From 67-14 sp020438345 (lineage in GTDB: Bacteria > Actinomycetota > Thermoleophilia > Solirubrobacterales > 70-9), in assembly GCA_937872475.1 (NCBI GenBank), contig CALMSY010000015.1, positions 9,705-73,704 of the forward strand: 64,000 nt of DNA. Reading direction: 5' to 3'. Below the pieces are notes generated by a model. The model made no database searches and was not told the DNA's origin. It saw only the letters and a program-made list of their open reading frames with translations. Of this stretch, positions 54,640 to 63,487 are shown in pieces (position 1 is the stretch's first letter; each line of letters begins with the position of its first letter). The position numbers and the translations under genes were made by a program.

Positions 54640-55260
54640 CTATTCCTCCAAACCGTCGTCTGAAGCGGCCGCACCGGTGATCACCAGATCAACCGTTCCG
54701 CGGACGAACTCCTCATCAACCGGCAGGTCCGAAAAGAGCAACCGCAGGTAGAGCGGGCCTATGAAGGTCCCCAGCACTGCGGCCGGGTCCAGACCGGACC
54801 GGAACTCGCCTCGCTCGATCGCCCGTTCGATCACCTTCTCACCTTGACGGAACCGGCTCTGCCAGACCCGGATCGTCACCCCGGCGATTTCCGGAGAGCG
54901 ACTCGAATCAGCCAGCAGCGTACGAATGAACTCCCGCCTGCCGGGACCGTCAATCGTCGAAGCGATGCTGTTCAGCAGTTGCAGCATGTCTTCGCGCGCA
55001 GACCCGGTGTCAGGCATTTGGACTTCTTCGCCGACTTCTTCCAGCAAGGCTTCGGCGACGAGGTCATCGAGTTCAGGCCAGCGACGATGGACCGTGCTGC
55101 GATGAACACCCGCCCGGCTCGCGATCCGGGCGGTGCTCAATCCGCTGTAGCCGTGCTCGACCAGCTCCTTCCGAGTCGCCTCGAGCACCGACACTTTGAC
55201 CTTGGCGCTGCGGCCACCAGTACGCACGGTGCCTGGTCGCCTGGTTTCCGCCTGAGTCAT
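54640..55260 (-). CDS. TetR-family regulator, last gene of the lactonase operon
   Basis: 206 residues. TetR_N: VLEATRKELVEHGYSGLSTARIASRAGVHRSTVHRRWPELDDLVAEALL; C-terminal domain of the TetR_C_16-like type (AVLGTFIGPLYLRLLF). It lies 11 nt after the DUF1269 gene, which is coupled to the metallo-hydrolase gene, so the three are likely one operon. Two palindromes before the first gene are candidate binding sites, giving a self-regulated unit. Inducer unknown. Confidence 0.87.
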   Translation of the reverse strand: MTQAETRRPGTVRTGGRSAKVKVSVLEATRKELVEHGYSGLSTARIASRAGVHRSTVHRRWPELDDLVAEALLEEVGEEVQMPDTGSAREDMLQLLNSIASTIDGPGRREFIRTLLADSSRSPEIAGVTIRVWQSRFRQGEKVIERAIERGEFRSGLDPAAVLGTFIGPLYLRLLFSDLPVDEEFVRGTVDLVITGAAASDDGLEE

Positions 55261-55271
55261 GGGGTCTGAAT

Positions 55272-55760
55272 CTACTCCGCGAGCAGGTCGAGGACCTCAT
55301 CGGCAGTCACCCCGAGGCGTTCCTCGACGGTCCGGTCGGCCCGGGTCAGCGCCGACTCGAGGGTCGAGGACACCGGGGCCGGACCGAGCAGAATCAGGGC
55401 TGCCTCACCTGACTCAAGGGTGTCGCCGAGCTCCTTGACTTTCCTGCGGGGCATCCCTTTGATCAGGTACGCCATGCCGCCGGCCCGGGTCGCGTTCATG
55501 GTTGCTGTCACGGGCATCACCGGTGGCAGGAGCACTCCGGCAAGGGCCCCGGCGGCAAACCCGCGCCAGACACCCTGAACGGTACGGTGCTCCCGCTTTC
55601 GGAGATGGACCGTGTCATCCTGGCCCTTGTAGACGAGGGCTGCGTCAAGCGGGTCGATGCTGCCTTCCTGGACCAGGCGCTTGACCTCCTTGAAGTCGGA
55701 GCGGGCATCCTCGACCGACGTGAACCCGGCGATGTATGCGTAAACCGGATCGGCACTCAT
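55272..55760 (-). CDS. DUF1269-type protein
   Basis: 162 residues: DPVYAYIAGFTSVEDARSDFKEVKRLV, ALVYKGQDDTVHLRKREH, a glycine-rich hydrophobic stretch GFAAGALAGVLLPPVMP (about residues 70-90) and a C-terminal coil. These match DUF1269 (COG4803), predicted membrane-associated proteins of unknown function. Overlaps the upstream hydrolase by ATGA. Confidence 0.78.
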   Translation of the reverse strand: MSADPVYAYIAGFTSVEDARSDFKEVKRLVQEGSIDPLDAALVYKGQDDTVHLRKREHRTVQGVWRGFAAGALAGVLLPPVMPVTATMNATRAGGMAYLIKGMPRRKVKELGDTLESGEAALILLGPAPVSSTLESALTRADRTVEERLGVTADEVLDLLAE

Positions 55761-56698
55761 TTGGCGACCGCCGCGACAGGCATTCCGTTGACCGGAGCCT
55801 CAAGAGAGACTTCCGCCGAGGCGTTCATGGTCCGGCCTGCCTCGAGACGGGCAACCGCATCCGGGTCATGGGCCGGGAGCAGAATCGAAGGTTCGGCCTC
55901 GCCAATTGCCTTGATTCCGCGCTGGCTCGCCAGTGAAGTCTCGACGCTGTAGGTGACGCCGTCAACAGCATCATCCATCAGGTTGCGCTCTCGATAGGTG
56001 AGATCACCGGCCAGAATGTAGGTGTGGTCGATCCCCCGGGCGATCACGCAGACGTGGCCCTCCATATGGCCCGGTGTTTCAACGATCCTGATCGCTCCGT
56101 CGCTGGTCAACGAGGCTGAACGCTGGAAGGGCCCGACCGGCCCGGCGTCATAGACGAACGGCTTGGGGTCGAACCACCTTGGCCAGGTCCTGGGCACGGC
56201 GCCGATCAGTCCGCGCTTGCGCCTCGCTGCCTTCAACCCGGCCGGGTCGGCCAGGATCTCGGTGTGGGGAAAATGGTTGAGTCCCCCCGTATGGTCGTGG
56301 TGCATGTGGGTCATGACCACGGCTTTCAGGTCCTTCGCAGCATCAACTCCCAGCCCCGTGAGCTGAGGGCCGACTTCCTCTTCCGGGGCGACCCGGATCT
56401 GGACTTCCTTCTGGAAGAAGGGGTTGAGCTTCGGCAGCCAATCCTTCTCCGAGTTGTGGGCGGAGTCGCCGGTGTCAACCAGGAAGTTGCCTTCGGGATG
56501 TTCAACGAGGTATGCGTAGATCGGCAGCGGACCGGCCCATTCCTTGTCCATCATGATTCCGATCTTCCGCCGGGTCGGACCCCATTCGGCTGGCCCGATT
56601 TCCTGTTTCGTGTGGCAGTTGGCAGTTCCGGTCTGGATCGCGGTGACCTTGATCTCGGCCCGGTTCCCTTCCTGCCAGTCAGTGGTTCGATTCGACAT
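55757..56698 (-). CDS. MBL-fold hydrolase, N-acyl-homoserine lactonase-like
   Basis: 313 residues. Metallo-beta-lactamase fold with the two-metal set: MTHMHHDHTGGLNHFP (HxHxDH), ETPGHMEGHVCV and AGDLTYRERN; final His near the C-terminus in LLPAHDPDA. The order matches AiiA/AttM-like lactonases. An N-terminal IYAYLVEHPEGNFLVDTGDS is typical. Whether it attacks homoserine lactones is unknown. AGGAG lies seven bases before the ATG. First gene of the operon with DUF1269 and TetR, with operators 56734-56798 upstream. Confidence 0.85.
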   Translation of the reverse strand: MSNRTTDWQEGNRAEIKVTAIQTGTANCHTKQEIGPAEWGPTRRKIGIMMDKEWAGPLPIYAYLVEHPEGNFLVDTGDSAHNSEKDWLPKLNPFFQKEVQIRVAPEEEVGPQLTGLGVDAAKDLKAVVMTHMHHDHTGGLNHFPHTEILADPAGLKAARRKRGLIGAVPRTWPRWFDPKPFVYDAGPVGPFQRSASLTSDGAIRIVETPGHMEGHVCVIARGIDHTYILAGDLTYRERNLMDDAVDGVTYSVETSLASQRGIKAIGEAEPSILLPAHDPDAVARLEAGRTMNASAEVSLEAPVNGMPVAAVAK

Positions 56699-56733
56699 CG
56701 TCTTGCTCCTTTAAATCCGTTGACATTTATTAC

Positions 56734-56754
56734 CGCAACAGCTTGTTGCGTTAG
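56734..56754. promoter_or_regulatory. Operator site A upstream of the MBL operon
   Basis: CGCAACA-GCT-TGTTGCG (56734-56750) followed by TTAG. Same half-sites and spacing as site B: CGCAAC, five bases, GTTGCG. Confidence 0.75.
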
Positions 56755-56773
56755 TTGTAGCAGAGATTCACAG

Positions 56774-56798
56774 CTAACGCAACTATTTGTTGCGTTAG
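56774..56798. promoter_or_regulatory. Operator site B upstream of the MBL operon
   Basis: CTAACGCAAC, TATTT, GTTGCGTTAG: perfect 25-bp inverted repeat, centre 44 bp from site A. On the minus strand a TTGCGT inside it is 17 bases from TACAAC, so both sites flank the likely promoter. Confidence 0.8.
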
Positions 56799-56859
56799 AA
56801 ATGGAGCATGGAGAAGTGGCCGCCGAAAGACGGCTCCGTCATGTCGAACAGAAATTCCT

Positions 56860-58692
56860 CTAGCGGGAGAGGTTCTTGATCTTCCGGGCGGCTTTGGCCC
56901 GGTCGTTCTTGTCGAGATCCACCTTGCGGAGACGGATCGACTCCGGCGTAATCTCAACGCATTCGTCGGAGCGGAGGAACTCGATCGCAGACTCAAGCGT
57001 GAGCGTCTTCGGCGGGGTCAGGCGAACCAGCACATCGGATGTCGACGAACGCATGTTGGTCAGCTGTTTCTCCTTGACCGCGTTCACATCAAGATCATTC
57101 GCCCTGGCGTGCTCGCCGACGATCATGCCTTCATAAACTTCCTCGCCGGGGCCGATGAACATGGCCCCCCGCTCCTGCAAGCCGAACAGAGCGAAGCTGG
57201 CCGAAGCACCCTTGCGGTCCGCGACCAGTGAGCCCGTCGCCCGGGTCGAGATCTCCCCCGCCCAGGGCTCCCAGCCCTCGAAGATGCTGTGCAGAATGCC
57301 GGTGCCTCTGGTCTCGGTCAGGAACTCGGTTCGAAAACCGACCAGGCCACGGGCAGGGATCACATAGTCAAGCCTGGTCCAGCTATCGGACTGGGCAGTC
57401 ATGTTCTCCATCCGACCCTTGCGGGCAGCAAGTAGCTGGGTTACCGAACCGACGTGTTCCTCCGGCACATCGATCACCAGCCGTTCCATCGGCTCATGCA
57501 TGGTGCCATCGACTTCCCGGGTCAGGACCCGGGGCTGACCTGCGGTCAGCTCAAAACCTTCGCGGCGCATCATTTCCAGCAGCACGACCAGCTGAAGCTC
57601 ACCGCGCCCCTGAACTTCCCACGCGTCTGGCCGCTCGGTCGGCAGCACACGGATCGCCACATTGCCGAGCAGTTCCTGGTCGAGCCGGTTCTGGATCTGC
57701 CGGGCAGTGACCTTGTCTCCATCACGGCCGGCCAGTGGTGAAGTGTTGATTCCGATCACGATCGAGAGCGAAGGCTCGTCAACCTCGATCACCGGCATCG
57801 GTCGCGGATCCTCGGTGTCGGAGAGGGTCTCCCCGATCGTCACTTCGGGAATCCCGGCCACCGCGATGATCTCGCCAGGCCCGGCTTCATCGGCCGGGAC
57901 CCGTTCGAGGGCTTCGGTGATGAAGAGTTCCGAAACGCCGGCCCGCTCGACGCTGCCATCAGCCCGACACCAGGCAACCTGGGAGCCGGCCCTGATCGTG
58001 CCCTGGATCACCCGGCAAAGCGCGAGGCGACCGAGGTAGGGCGAAGCATCGAGATTCGTGACCCAGGACTGGAGTGGATGCCCCTCCTCGTATTCAGGGG
58101 CCGGAATGTGCTCGACCATCAGGTCCAGCAGGGGCTTCAGATCCTCCCCTTCCTCGCCTTCGGTCAGCGAGGCCCATCCCTCTTTGCCGTTCGTGTAGAC
58201 GATCGGGAACTCGATCTGCTCTCCGTCGGCACCCAGGTCCATGAAAAGCTCGTAAACCTCGTCCACGACTTCACCGATCCGGGCGTCGGGACGGTCGACC
58301 TTGTTGACCACCAGAATTACCGGCAGACCACCTTCCAATGCCTTGCCGAGCACGAAACGGGTCTGTGGCAACGGTCCTTCCGAGGCATCTACGAGCAGCA
58401 CAACTCCGTCGACCATGGTCAGGCCACGTTCCACTTCGCCACCGAAATCGGCGTGGCCGGGGGTGTCGATGATGTTCAGCTTTACGTCGCCGTACTGGAC
58501 CGCAGTGTTCTTGGCGAGAATCGTGATGCCTTTCTCGCGCTCCAGATCCATCGAGTCCATGACCCGTTCGTTGACGTCCTGGCCCTGCCGGAAAGCACCG
58601 GATTGCCAGAGCATCGCGTCAACCAGCGTTGTCTTGCCGTGGTCGACGTGAGCCACGATCGCCACATTTCTTATGTCATCCCTGCGGGCCAA
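56860..58692 (-). CDS. typA: Ribosome-associated GTPase TypA/BipA
   Basis: 610 residues from the TTG at 58692, which gives the family N-terminus (LARRDDIRNVAIVAHVDHGKTTLVDAML); ATG 58722 and GTG 58737 are alternatives. G motifs AHVDHGKTT, REKGITILAKNT, DTPGHADFGGEVER, NKVD. Then EF-G-like domains II, III and V and the BipA-specific C-terminal region (SVADRKGASASFALFGLQERG, LTPPKTLTLESAIEFLRSDECVEITPESIRLRK). A ribosome GTPase needed in stress and cold. TAGACT lies nine bases before the TTG. Confidence 0.94.
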   Translation of the reverse strand: MARRDDIRNVAIVAHVDHGKTTLVDAMLWQSGAFRQGQDVNERVMDSMDLEREKGITILAKNTAVQYGDVKLNIIDTPGHADFGGEVERGLTMVDGVVLLVDASEGPLPQTRFVLGKALEGGLPVILVVNKVDRPDARIGEVVDEVYELFMDLGADGEQIEFPIVYTNGKEGWASLTEGEEGEDLKPLLDLMVEHIPAPEYEEGHPLQSWVTNLDASPYLGRLALCRVIQGTIRAGSQVAWCRADGSVERAGVSELFITEALERVPADEAGPGEIIAVAGIPEVTIGETLSDTEDPRPMPVIEVDEPSLSIVIGINTSPLAGRDGDKVTARQIQNRLDQELLGNVAIRVLPTERPDAWEVQGRGELQLVVLLEMMRREGFELTAGQPRVLTREVDGTMHEPMERLVIDVPEEHVGSVTQLLAARKGRMENMTAQSDSWTRLDYVIPARGLVGFRTEFLTETRGTGILHSIFEGWEPWAGEISTRATGSLVADRKGASASFALFGLQERGAMFIGPGEEVYEGMIVGEHARANDLDVNAVKEKQLTNMRSSTSDVLVRLTPPKTLTLESAIEFLRSDECVEITPESIRLRKVDLDKNDRAKAARKIKNLSR

Positions 58693-58941
58693 AGGGTTCG
58701 GGAGTCTAAGGGAGCGAACCATCCAGCGCCGTTCCACCCTTCACCACCCGTCAAATCACGGGGCTCATCCAGCCGACCACGGCCCTGGACGGGACACGCC
58801 CAGCCGGATGCCGGGACCACACGCAAGACCCGGAAGCCGTGGCGCACGGAGAGCGTCACCCGGCCAGCCAGATACAACCCGGCTGAATACCGCACACCTA
58901 CTCCGGTGATACCTGCCACGCCTCGCGGCGCGACACAAGAA

Positions 58942-59400
58942 CTATTCGGCTACGGGAGTTCCGTTGGTCTGGGCTGCTTCGGGGCTCGTAGTCGAGGTGT
59001 AAACGAACTCTTCCTCGGCTCCGAAGATCGCGTCAAGCAGGCTCTTGCGAGCGGACTCGCTGAACACCAGAACCAGACCACCGGTCAGCAGACCGACCGC
59101 AAACAGATTGCGAAAGGTATGGCGCTTTTTCTTCGGCGGCTCCTTGATCCGTTCCGCTGCCTCACGCAACGAAGCCGCGGCGCTCTGAAGCTCCCGCTTC
59201 ACCCTCTTGTCCTGGGTTACGGATTCGACTGCCGAGGACCGGTTCGACTGGATCCGATGAAACGCTTTGCGACCGGCCATGGCCGCAGCGATCAGGCTCG
59301 CCCGGAGTTCCTCATCCTCTATCAGGCGACGGACATGCTGGTTCTCCCGCGCCGACGAGTACGCCTTGGCGGCCTTGCCCGAGATGTTCTCTGTTCCCAT
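58942..59400 (-). CDS. Single-helix membrane protein, 152 aa
   Basis: Residues 1-90 are helical and charged (AKAYSSARENQHVRRLIEDEELRASLIAAAMAGRKAFHR); a basic PPKKKRH precedes one membrane helix (about 97-113); the C-terminal 35 residues are short and acidic. Shape resembles YtxH/DUF-type coiled-coil membrane proteins but I do not recognise the family. GAGGAG is four bases before the ATG. It lies between lon and typA on the same strand; 204 bases from 58738 to 58941 hold no gene I can support. Confidence 0.72.
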   Translation of the reverse strand: MGTENISGKAAKAYSSARENQHVRRLIEDEELRASLIAAAMAGRKAFHRIQSNRSSAVESVTQDKRVKRELQSAAASLREAAERIKEPPKKKRHTFRNLFAVGLLTGGLVLVFSESARKSLLDAIFGAEEEFVYTSTTSPEAAQTNGTPVAE

Positions 59401-59474
59401 GTGCTCCTCGCTTGATCAGATAGTTGTTACCCGAGAATACCGGTACCCCGCTCCTGACAAAGCCAAGCGGTGAA

Positions 59475-61886
59475 TCAGCCGCGCAGGTTCCCCTCCAGCG
59501 CGACGGCCAGGGCGTCACCTACTTTTTCCGCGTAGCGGAACTCGACGTCGGCCCTTTCGTGCTCCGGGATTTCCTCTACATCGCCTTCGTTGCGACTCGG
59601 CAGGATGATCAGCTTGATGCCCGCACGCTGGGCAGCGAGTGACTTTTCCTTGACTCCTCCGATGGGCAGAACCTGGCCGGTGAGAGTGACCTCTCCGGTC
59701 ATCGCGACGTCATTTCGCACCGGACGCCCGGTAATCAATGAAACCAGAGCAACGGTGATTGCCACCCCGGCTGACGGGCCATCTTTCGGGACCGCCCCGG
59801 CGGGCACATGAATGTGCAGGTCATTCTCAGCGAACCAGTGCTCGTCGAGTCCCGGGGCCAGATCACGGGCATTCGTCCGCACATAGGAAAGGGCAGCCTG
59901 AGCCGATTCACGCATCACATCCCCAAGCTGGCCTGTAATCACCAGCTTGCCGTTGCCGGGCATCGCCGTCGCCTCTATGAAGAGGACATCACCACCGGTC
60001 GGAGTCCAGGCAAGGCCGGTCGAAACCCCGGGGACCCTGGTCCGGCGACGGGTTTCAGAGAAGACCCGGCGACGGCCGAGCAGCTCCCTCACCTTCTTGC
60101 CGGAAACCTTGACCTTCTTCACGTTGCTGCCACCCTCGGCGACCATGCGGGCAACCTTCCGGCAAACCGTTCCGATTTCCCGTTCGAGGCTCCTTACCCC
60201 GGCTTCCCGGGTGTACTCCTCGATGATCGCGGTCAGGGCCGGGTCGGTGAACGAGATCTGGGAGGGCTTCAGACCGTTGTCCCGGATCTGCCTTGGCACC
60301 AGATACCGCCGCGCAATGTGGCGCTTCTCATCGGCCGTGTAACCGGCCAGCTGAATCACTTCCATCCGGTCACGGAGCGGACCGGGGATCGTGTCCAGCA
60401 CATTCGCCGTGGCGATGAACATGACCTCGGAGACATCGAAGGGCATGTCAAGGTAGTGGTCACGAAAAGCATCGTTCTGGGCAGGATCCAGCACCTCGAG
60501 CATGGCCGAGGATGGGTCACCGCGGAAGTCCGAACCCATCTTGTCGAGCTCGTCGATCATGAAGACAGGGTTCTTCGAACCCGCGTCGCGGAGCGCCCGG
60601 ATTATCGTGCCGGGCATCGCCCCGATGTAGGTGCGGCGGTGTCCGCGGATCTCGGCTTCATCCCTTACGCCACCAACCGAGATCCGTTCGAATTCACGGC
60701 CGAGCGCCCGGGCAATCGACTGGCCGAGGCTGGTCTTGCCGACCCCCGGAGGACCGACAAAGCAGAGAATCGGCCCGGGTGAGTCCGGGTTGAGTTTGCG
60801 GACCGCCAGATACTCAAGGATGCGGTCCTTGATCAGCTCCATGTCGTAATGGTCCGTGTCGAGGACTTCGTGAGCATGTTCGATGTTCAGATTGTCTTCA
60901 GTCCTCTTCGACCAGGGCAGCTCGACAAGCCATTCGAGATAGGTCCGGATCACCCCGTGCTCGGCTGCGGCGGGCGGAAGCTTTTCCAGTCGCGACAGTT
61001 CGCGTTCAGCGGCCTGATGGGCGTGCTCGGGCAGCTGCGCCGCCTCGATCCGTTCACGCAACTCGTTGATCTCTGCGGTCTGTTCGTCCTCTTCGCCCAG
61101 CTCGGCCTGGATTGCCTTGAGTTGCTCGCGAAGGAAATATTCGCGTTGCCCCTTGTCGATCGAGGACTGAACCTCGGACTGGATCTGCGATCCGAGTTGG
61201 ATCACTTCGAGTTCACGGGCGAGAATTTCGGAGAGCATCCGCAGCCGGCGGGCCACGTCAACCTCTTCGAGCAGCAGCTGCTTTTCCTCGGTCGAAATCC
61301 GGAGGGCCCCGGCGATCAAATGTGAGAGAGCCGATGGTTCATCGATGTTGGTGACCGCGAGCTGGAGCTCCTCCGGCAGATACGGAATCTGTTCGATGAT
61401 GTCGGAGAAGGTTTTCTGCACATTGCGGGTCAGCGCCTCCAATTCCGGACTTTCCTCGACGATGTCCGGCATCTCGGTGATGCGGGCGACCAGATAGGGC
61501 TTTTCGGTCACGTAGTCATCCAGCTTCACCCGCTGGCTGCCCTGAACCAGAATCCGGATCGTCCCGTCCGGTACTTTGAGCATCCGGGTGACGACGCCGA
61601 CTACACCGACGCCATGAAGCTGGTCTGGTGAAGGTGTGTCCTCCTCCGGATCCCTTGACGCGACCATGACCAGCATGCGGTTGCCGGCGAGGACATCGTC
61701 GACAAGTTTTATCGAGCGTTCCTGTCCGACCCCGAGCGGTGCGAGCGTATCCGGGTAGGCGACCGTGTCCCTCAACGGCAGGACAGGCATCGCTTCCGGG
61801 AGATCCTGGCTGTCCCGAATCGCTTCCTCTACATCGTCTCCTTCGACGACTTCAAGGACTGGAACGCTCTGGCTGCCGTCAGCCAT
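59475..61886 (-). CDS. lon: ATP-dependent protease Lon
   Basis: 803 residues. Lon N-domain (MPVLPLRDTVAYPDTLAPL), long coiled-coil linker, AAA module (GPPGVGKTSLGQSIA; FMIDELDKMGSDFRGDPSSAMLEVLDP) and proteolytic domain with the Ser-Lys dyad: catalytic Ser in KDGPSAGVAI, Lys in GGVKEKSLAA. Degrades misfolded and regulatory proteins. Its ATG overlaps the Hsp20 stop by eight bases, so the two are translated together. Confidence 0.97.
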   Translation of the reverse strand: MADGSQSVPVLEVVEGDDVEEAIRDSQDLPEAMPVLPLRDTVAYPDTLAPLGVGQERSIKLVDDVLAGNRMLVMVASRDPEEDTPSPDQLHGVGVVGVVTRMLKVPDGTIRILVQGSQRVKLDDYVTEKPYLVARITEMPDIVEESPELEALTRNVQKTFSDIIEQIPYLPEELQLAVTNIDEPSALSHLIAGALRISTEEKQLLLEEVDVARRLRMLSEILARELEVIQLGSQIQSEVQSSIDKGQREYFLREQLKAIQAELGEEDEQTAEINELRERIEAAQLPEHAHQAAERELSRLEKLPPAAAEHGVIRTYLEWLVELPWSKRTEDNLNIEHAHEVLDTDHYDMELIKDRILEYLAVRKLNPDSPGPILCFVGPPGVGKTSLGQSIARALGREFERISVGGVRDEAEIRGHRRTYIGAMPGTIIRALRDAGSKNPVFMIDELDKMGSDFRGDPSSAMLEVLDPAQNDAFRDHYLDMPFDVSEVMFIATANVLDTIPGPLRDRMEVIQLAGYTADEKRHIARRYLVPRQIRDNGLKPSQISFTDPALTAIIEEYTREAGVRSLEREIGTVCRKVARMVAEGGSNVKKVKVSGKKVRELLGRRRVFSETRRRTRVPGVSTGLAWTPTGGDVLFIEATAMPGNGKLVITGQLGDVMRESAQAALSYVRTNARDLAPGLDEHWFAENDLHIHVPAGAVPKDGPSAGVAITVALVSLITGRPVRNDVAMTGEVTLTGQVLPIGGVKEKSLAAQRAGIKLIILPSRNEGDVEEIPEHERADVEFRYAEKVGDALAVALEGNLRG

Positions 61887-62346
61887 CGATTTCCCGCTTC
61901 TTGCGAGCCCGGTCGACCGGGACCTGACGAGTCACTTCGGGTTCATCGCGCAACGGCAGTTCGACCCTGAGCACCCCATCCTCATATGTCGCACTGGCCC
62001 GGTCGGAGTCGACATCCACCTGCAGTTCGACGACGTGGCGGAACGGGCCGGTTTGAATTTCGACCTGCTGGTAGACCCGTCCTTCGGTTTCCTGAACCGG
62101 GCGTTCGCCGACGATCGTCAGCTGTCGTCCACTTACCTCGATTCCAATCGTTGAAAGCTCGATGCCGGCCAGGTCGCATTTGACGACTGCCCGCTGTGGA
62201 TCACCGCTGTAATACACATCGACATTGGGTGAAAATCCACTGGTCCGGCGGCCGACGTAGGTCGCTCTGCCCCAGCTTCCGCTGAGCATTTCGTCCATCT
62301 CCCGCCGCATACGGGCGAAATTTGCGAAGAGGTCTCGTTCAGACAT
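61879..62346 (-). CDS. Hsp20 small heat-shock chaperone
   Basis: 155 residues. N-terminal arm, alpha-crystallin domain (about 35-130: SPNVDVYYSGDPQRAVVKCDLAGIELSTIGIEVSGRQLTIVGER split across strands), and a short C-terminal tail. The GVLRVELP signature is present; the I-x-I motif reads RQVPVDR and is weak. Holdase chaperone in the cytoplasm, coupled to lon. Promoter TTGAGC, 17 bases, TAAGCT lies eight bases from the ATG. Confidence 0.92.
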   Translation of the reverse strand: MSERDLFANFARMRREMDEMLSGSWGRATYVGRRTSGFSPNVDVYYSGDPQRAVVKCDLAGIELSTIGIEVSGRQLTIVGERPVQETEGRVYQQVEIQTGPFRHVVELQVDVDSDRASATYEDGVLRVELPLRDEPEVTRQVPVDRARKKREIDG

Positions 62347-62354
62347 GTCGTCGA

Positions 62355-62383
62355 AGCTTAGTAACGGATGCCTGTCGGCTCAA
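62355..62383 (-). promoter_or_regulatory. Putative promoter of hsp20-lon
   Basis: Minus strand TTGAGC (62378-62383), 17-base spacer, TAAGCT (62355-62360), then eight bases to the ATG. The -35 overlaps the last codons of the upstream MBL gene. No HrcA CIRCE or HspR HAIR element was recognised. Confidence 0.55.
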
Positions 62384-63171
62384 ACTTCGATCTCGAGTCC
62401 TTCGAATGCGACCTGCACCGGCCCACTGTAGGTCGATCTGGCCTCAGCCACTGCCCACTCCGGTTCAAGCTCATCCGAGATGTGGGTCAGAACGAGTTGC
62501 TTCGCCCGGGCCTGCTCGGCGTGCTCGCCAGCTTCGGCCGGTGTCAGGTGCCCCCTGATTCCGGTTCGCTCGGGTCTTGGCAGGGTTGATTCGGCGACCA
62601 GCAGTTCGGCGTCTTCCGCGAAATCAATCAAGGCGTCGTTCGGACAGCAGTCCGCCCCGTAGACGAGCCGCCCTTCGCCCGACCCGGTCACCGATATCGC
62701 GAAGGTCCTCACGTAGTGAGGCACTTCGCGGAATTCGATGGTCAAGGGTCCGATCTCGATCCCTTCGTTCGGGTCGTATTCATGGGTTTCGAAAGCATGC
62801 TCGAAGTGGCTGCCGAGACTCCAGGTGTCGTCAAGGTCGCTGAGGAACTGATGCGATCCGGGCGGGCCGTAGAGTTTCGGTCGGGCCGGTGTGTCGGTTC
62901 CGGGCCAGGGATCTATCGGGACCGGTTGCTGCCGAGGTGCGAATCGCAGCGCGAACCCGAAGGGGATGAGATCAGCGAAGTGATCTGCATGCAGATGCGA
63001 GATCACGATTGCGTCGATATCAACGTAATCGTGGTATTTGCGCAGCTTCCCGAAAACCCCGTTGCCGCAGTCGAGCAGGACCGTCGTGTCACCTTCGGTG
63101 ACCAGGTAACCGCTGCAGGCGCCATCCACATCCTGCCAGGCGGGTGACTTGCCGAGTACGGTGAAGTTCAT
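62380..63171 (-). CDS. MBL-fold hydrolase, RNase Z/AtsA-like
   Basis: 263 residues. Motifs: VLLDCGNGVFGKL, HLHADHF (metal site 1), GHLTPAEAG and LVLTHISDE (sites 2 and 3), YGADCCPNDALIDFAEDAELLVAEST. The layout with a central insert of about 40 residues is like RNase Z and AtsA-type arylsulfatase hydrolases. No sign of the RNase Z exosite (flexible arm), so the substrate is unknown. Its stop overlaps the promoter of hsp20. Confidence 0.85.
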   Translation of the reverse strand: MNFTVLGKSPAWQDVDGACSGYLVTEGDTTVLLDCGNGVFGKLRKYHDYVDIDAIVISHLHADHFADLIPFGFALRFAPRQQPVPIDPWPGTDTPARPKLYGPPGSHQFLSDLDDTWSLGSHFEHAFETHEYDPNEGIEIGPLTIEFREVPHYVRTFAISVTGSGEGRLVYGADCCPNDALIDFAEDAELLVAESTLPRPERTGIRGHLTPAEAGEHAEQARAKQLVLTHISDELEPEWAVAEARSTYSGPVQVAFEGLEIEV

Positions 63172-63268
63172 GACCGAAGACCGAATCCGTTCATCGGACT
63201 GATGCTACTCCGCGAAACCAAAAGCGGAACCCACCGGACCTTCGGTGAATGTTTATGGACGAACGGAC

Positions 63269-63487
63269 CTACGTCGGCATCCGGCGCAGACCGGAAGCAG
63301 AGTTGATCTCGCGGTCCGCCCAGCGCGGGGGTCTGAGCAGCAGCATCGGCTGGCGCGGTGGCACGAGACCCTCGGGACGACTTTCGCGGAAGGTGCCGCA
63401 GGGCTCCTCGAGGTCCAGAGCACAGAGCATCTTCTGGCGGAAGTAGCAGTCGTCACATGAGGGAGGTTTCTTTCCGGAGCGAGGCAC
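63269..63487 (-). CDS. Small four-Cys protein
   Basis: 72 residues from a GTG: GKKPPSCDDCYFRQKMLCALDLEEPCGTFRESRPEGLVPP. The arrangement C-x2-C-x7-C-x7-C and a Pro/Arg-rich end look like a compact metal-binding protein. Not recognised. Located 97 nt upstream of the MBL gene on the same strand. Confidence 0.6.
   Translation of the reverse strand: MPRSGKKPPSCDDCYFRQKMLCALDLEEPCGTFRESRPEGLVPPRQPMLLLRPPRWADREINSASGLRRMPT

Noticed and set aside
56806..56865. 20-codon plus-strand ORF after operator site B
   Set aside because: Overlaps the typA stop, has no homology and no ribosome-binding site.
58738..58941. Small genes in the typA upstream gap
   Set aside because: Frames on both strands are Pro/Arg-rich without start signals or conserved pattern.
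58078..59415. 445-codon plus-strand frame across typA and the next gene
   Set aside because: Antisense to typA; no coding signal across the intergenic part.
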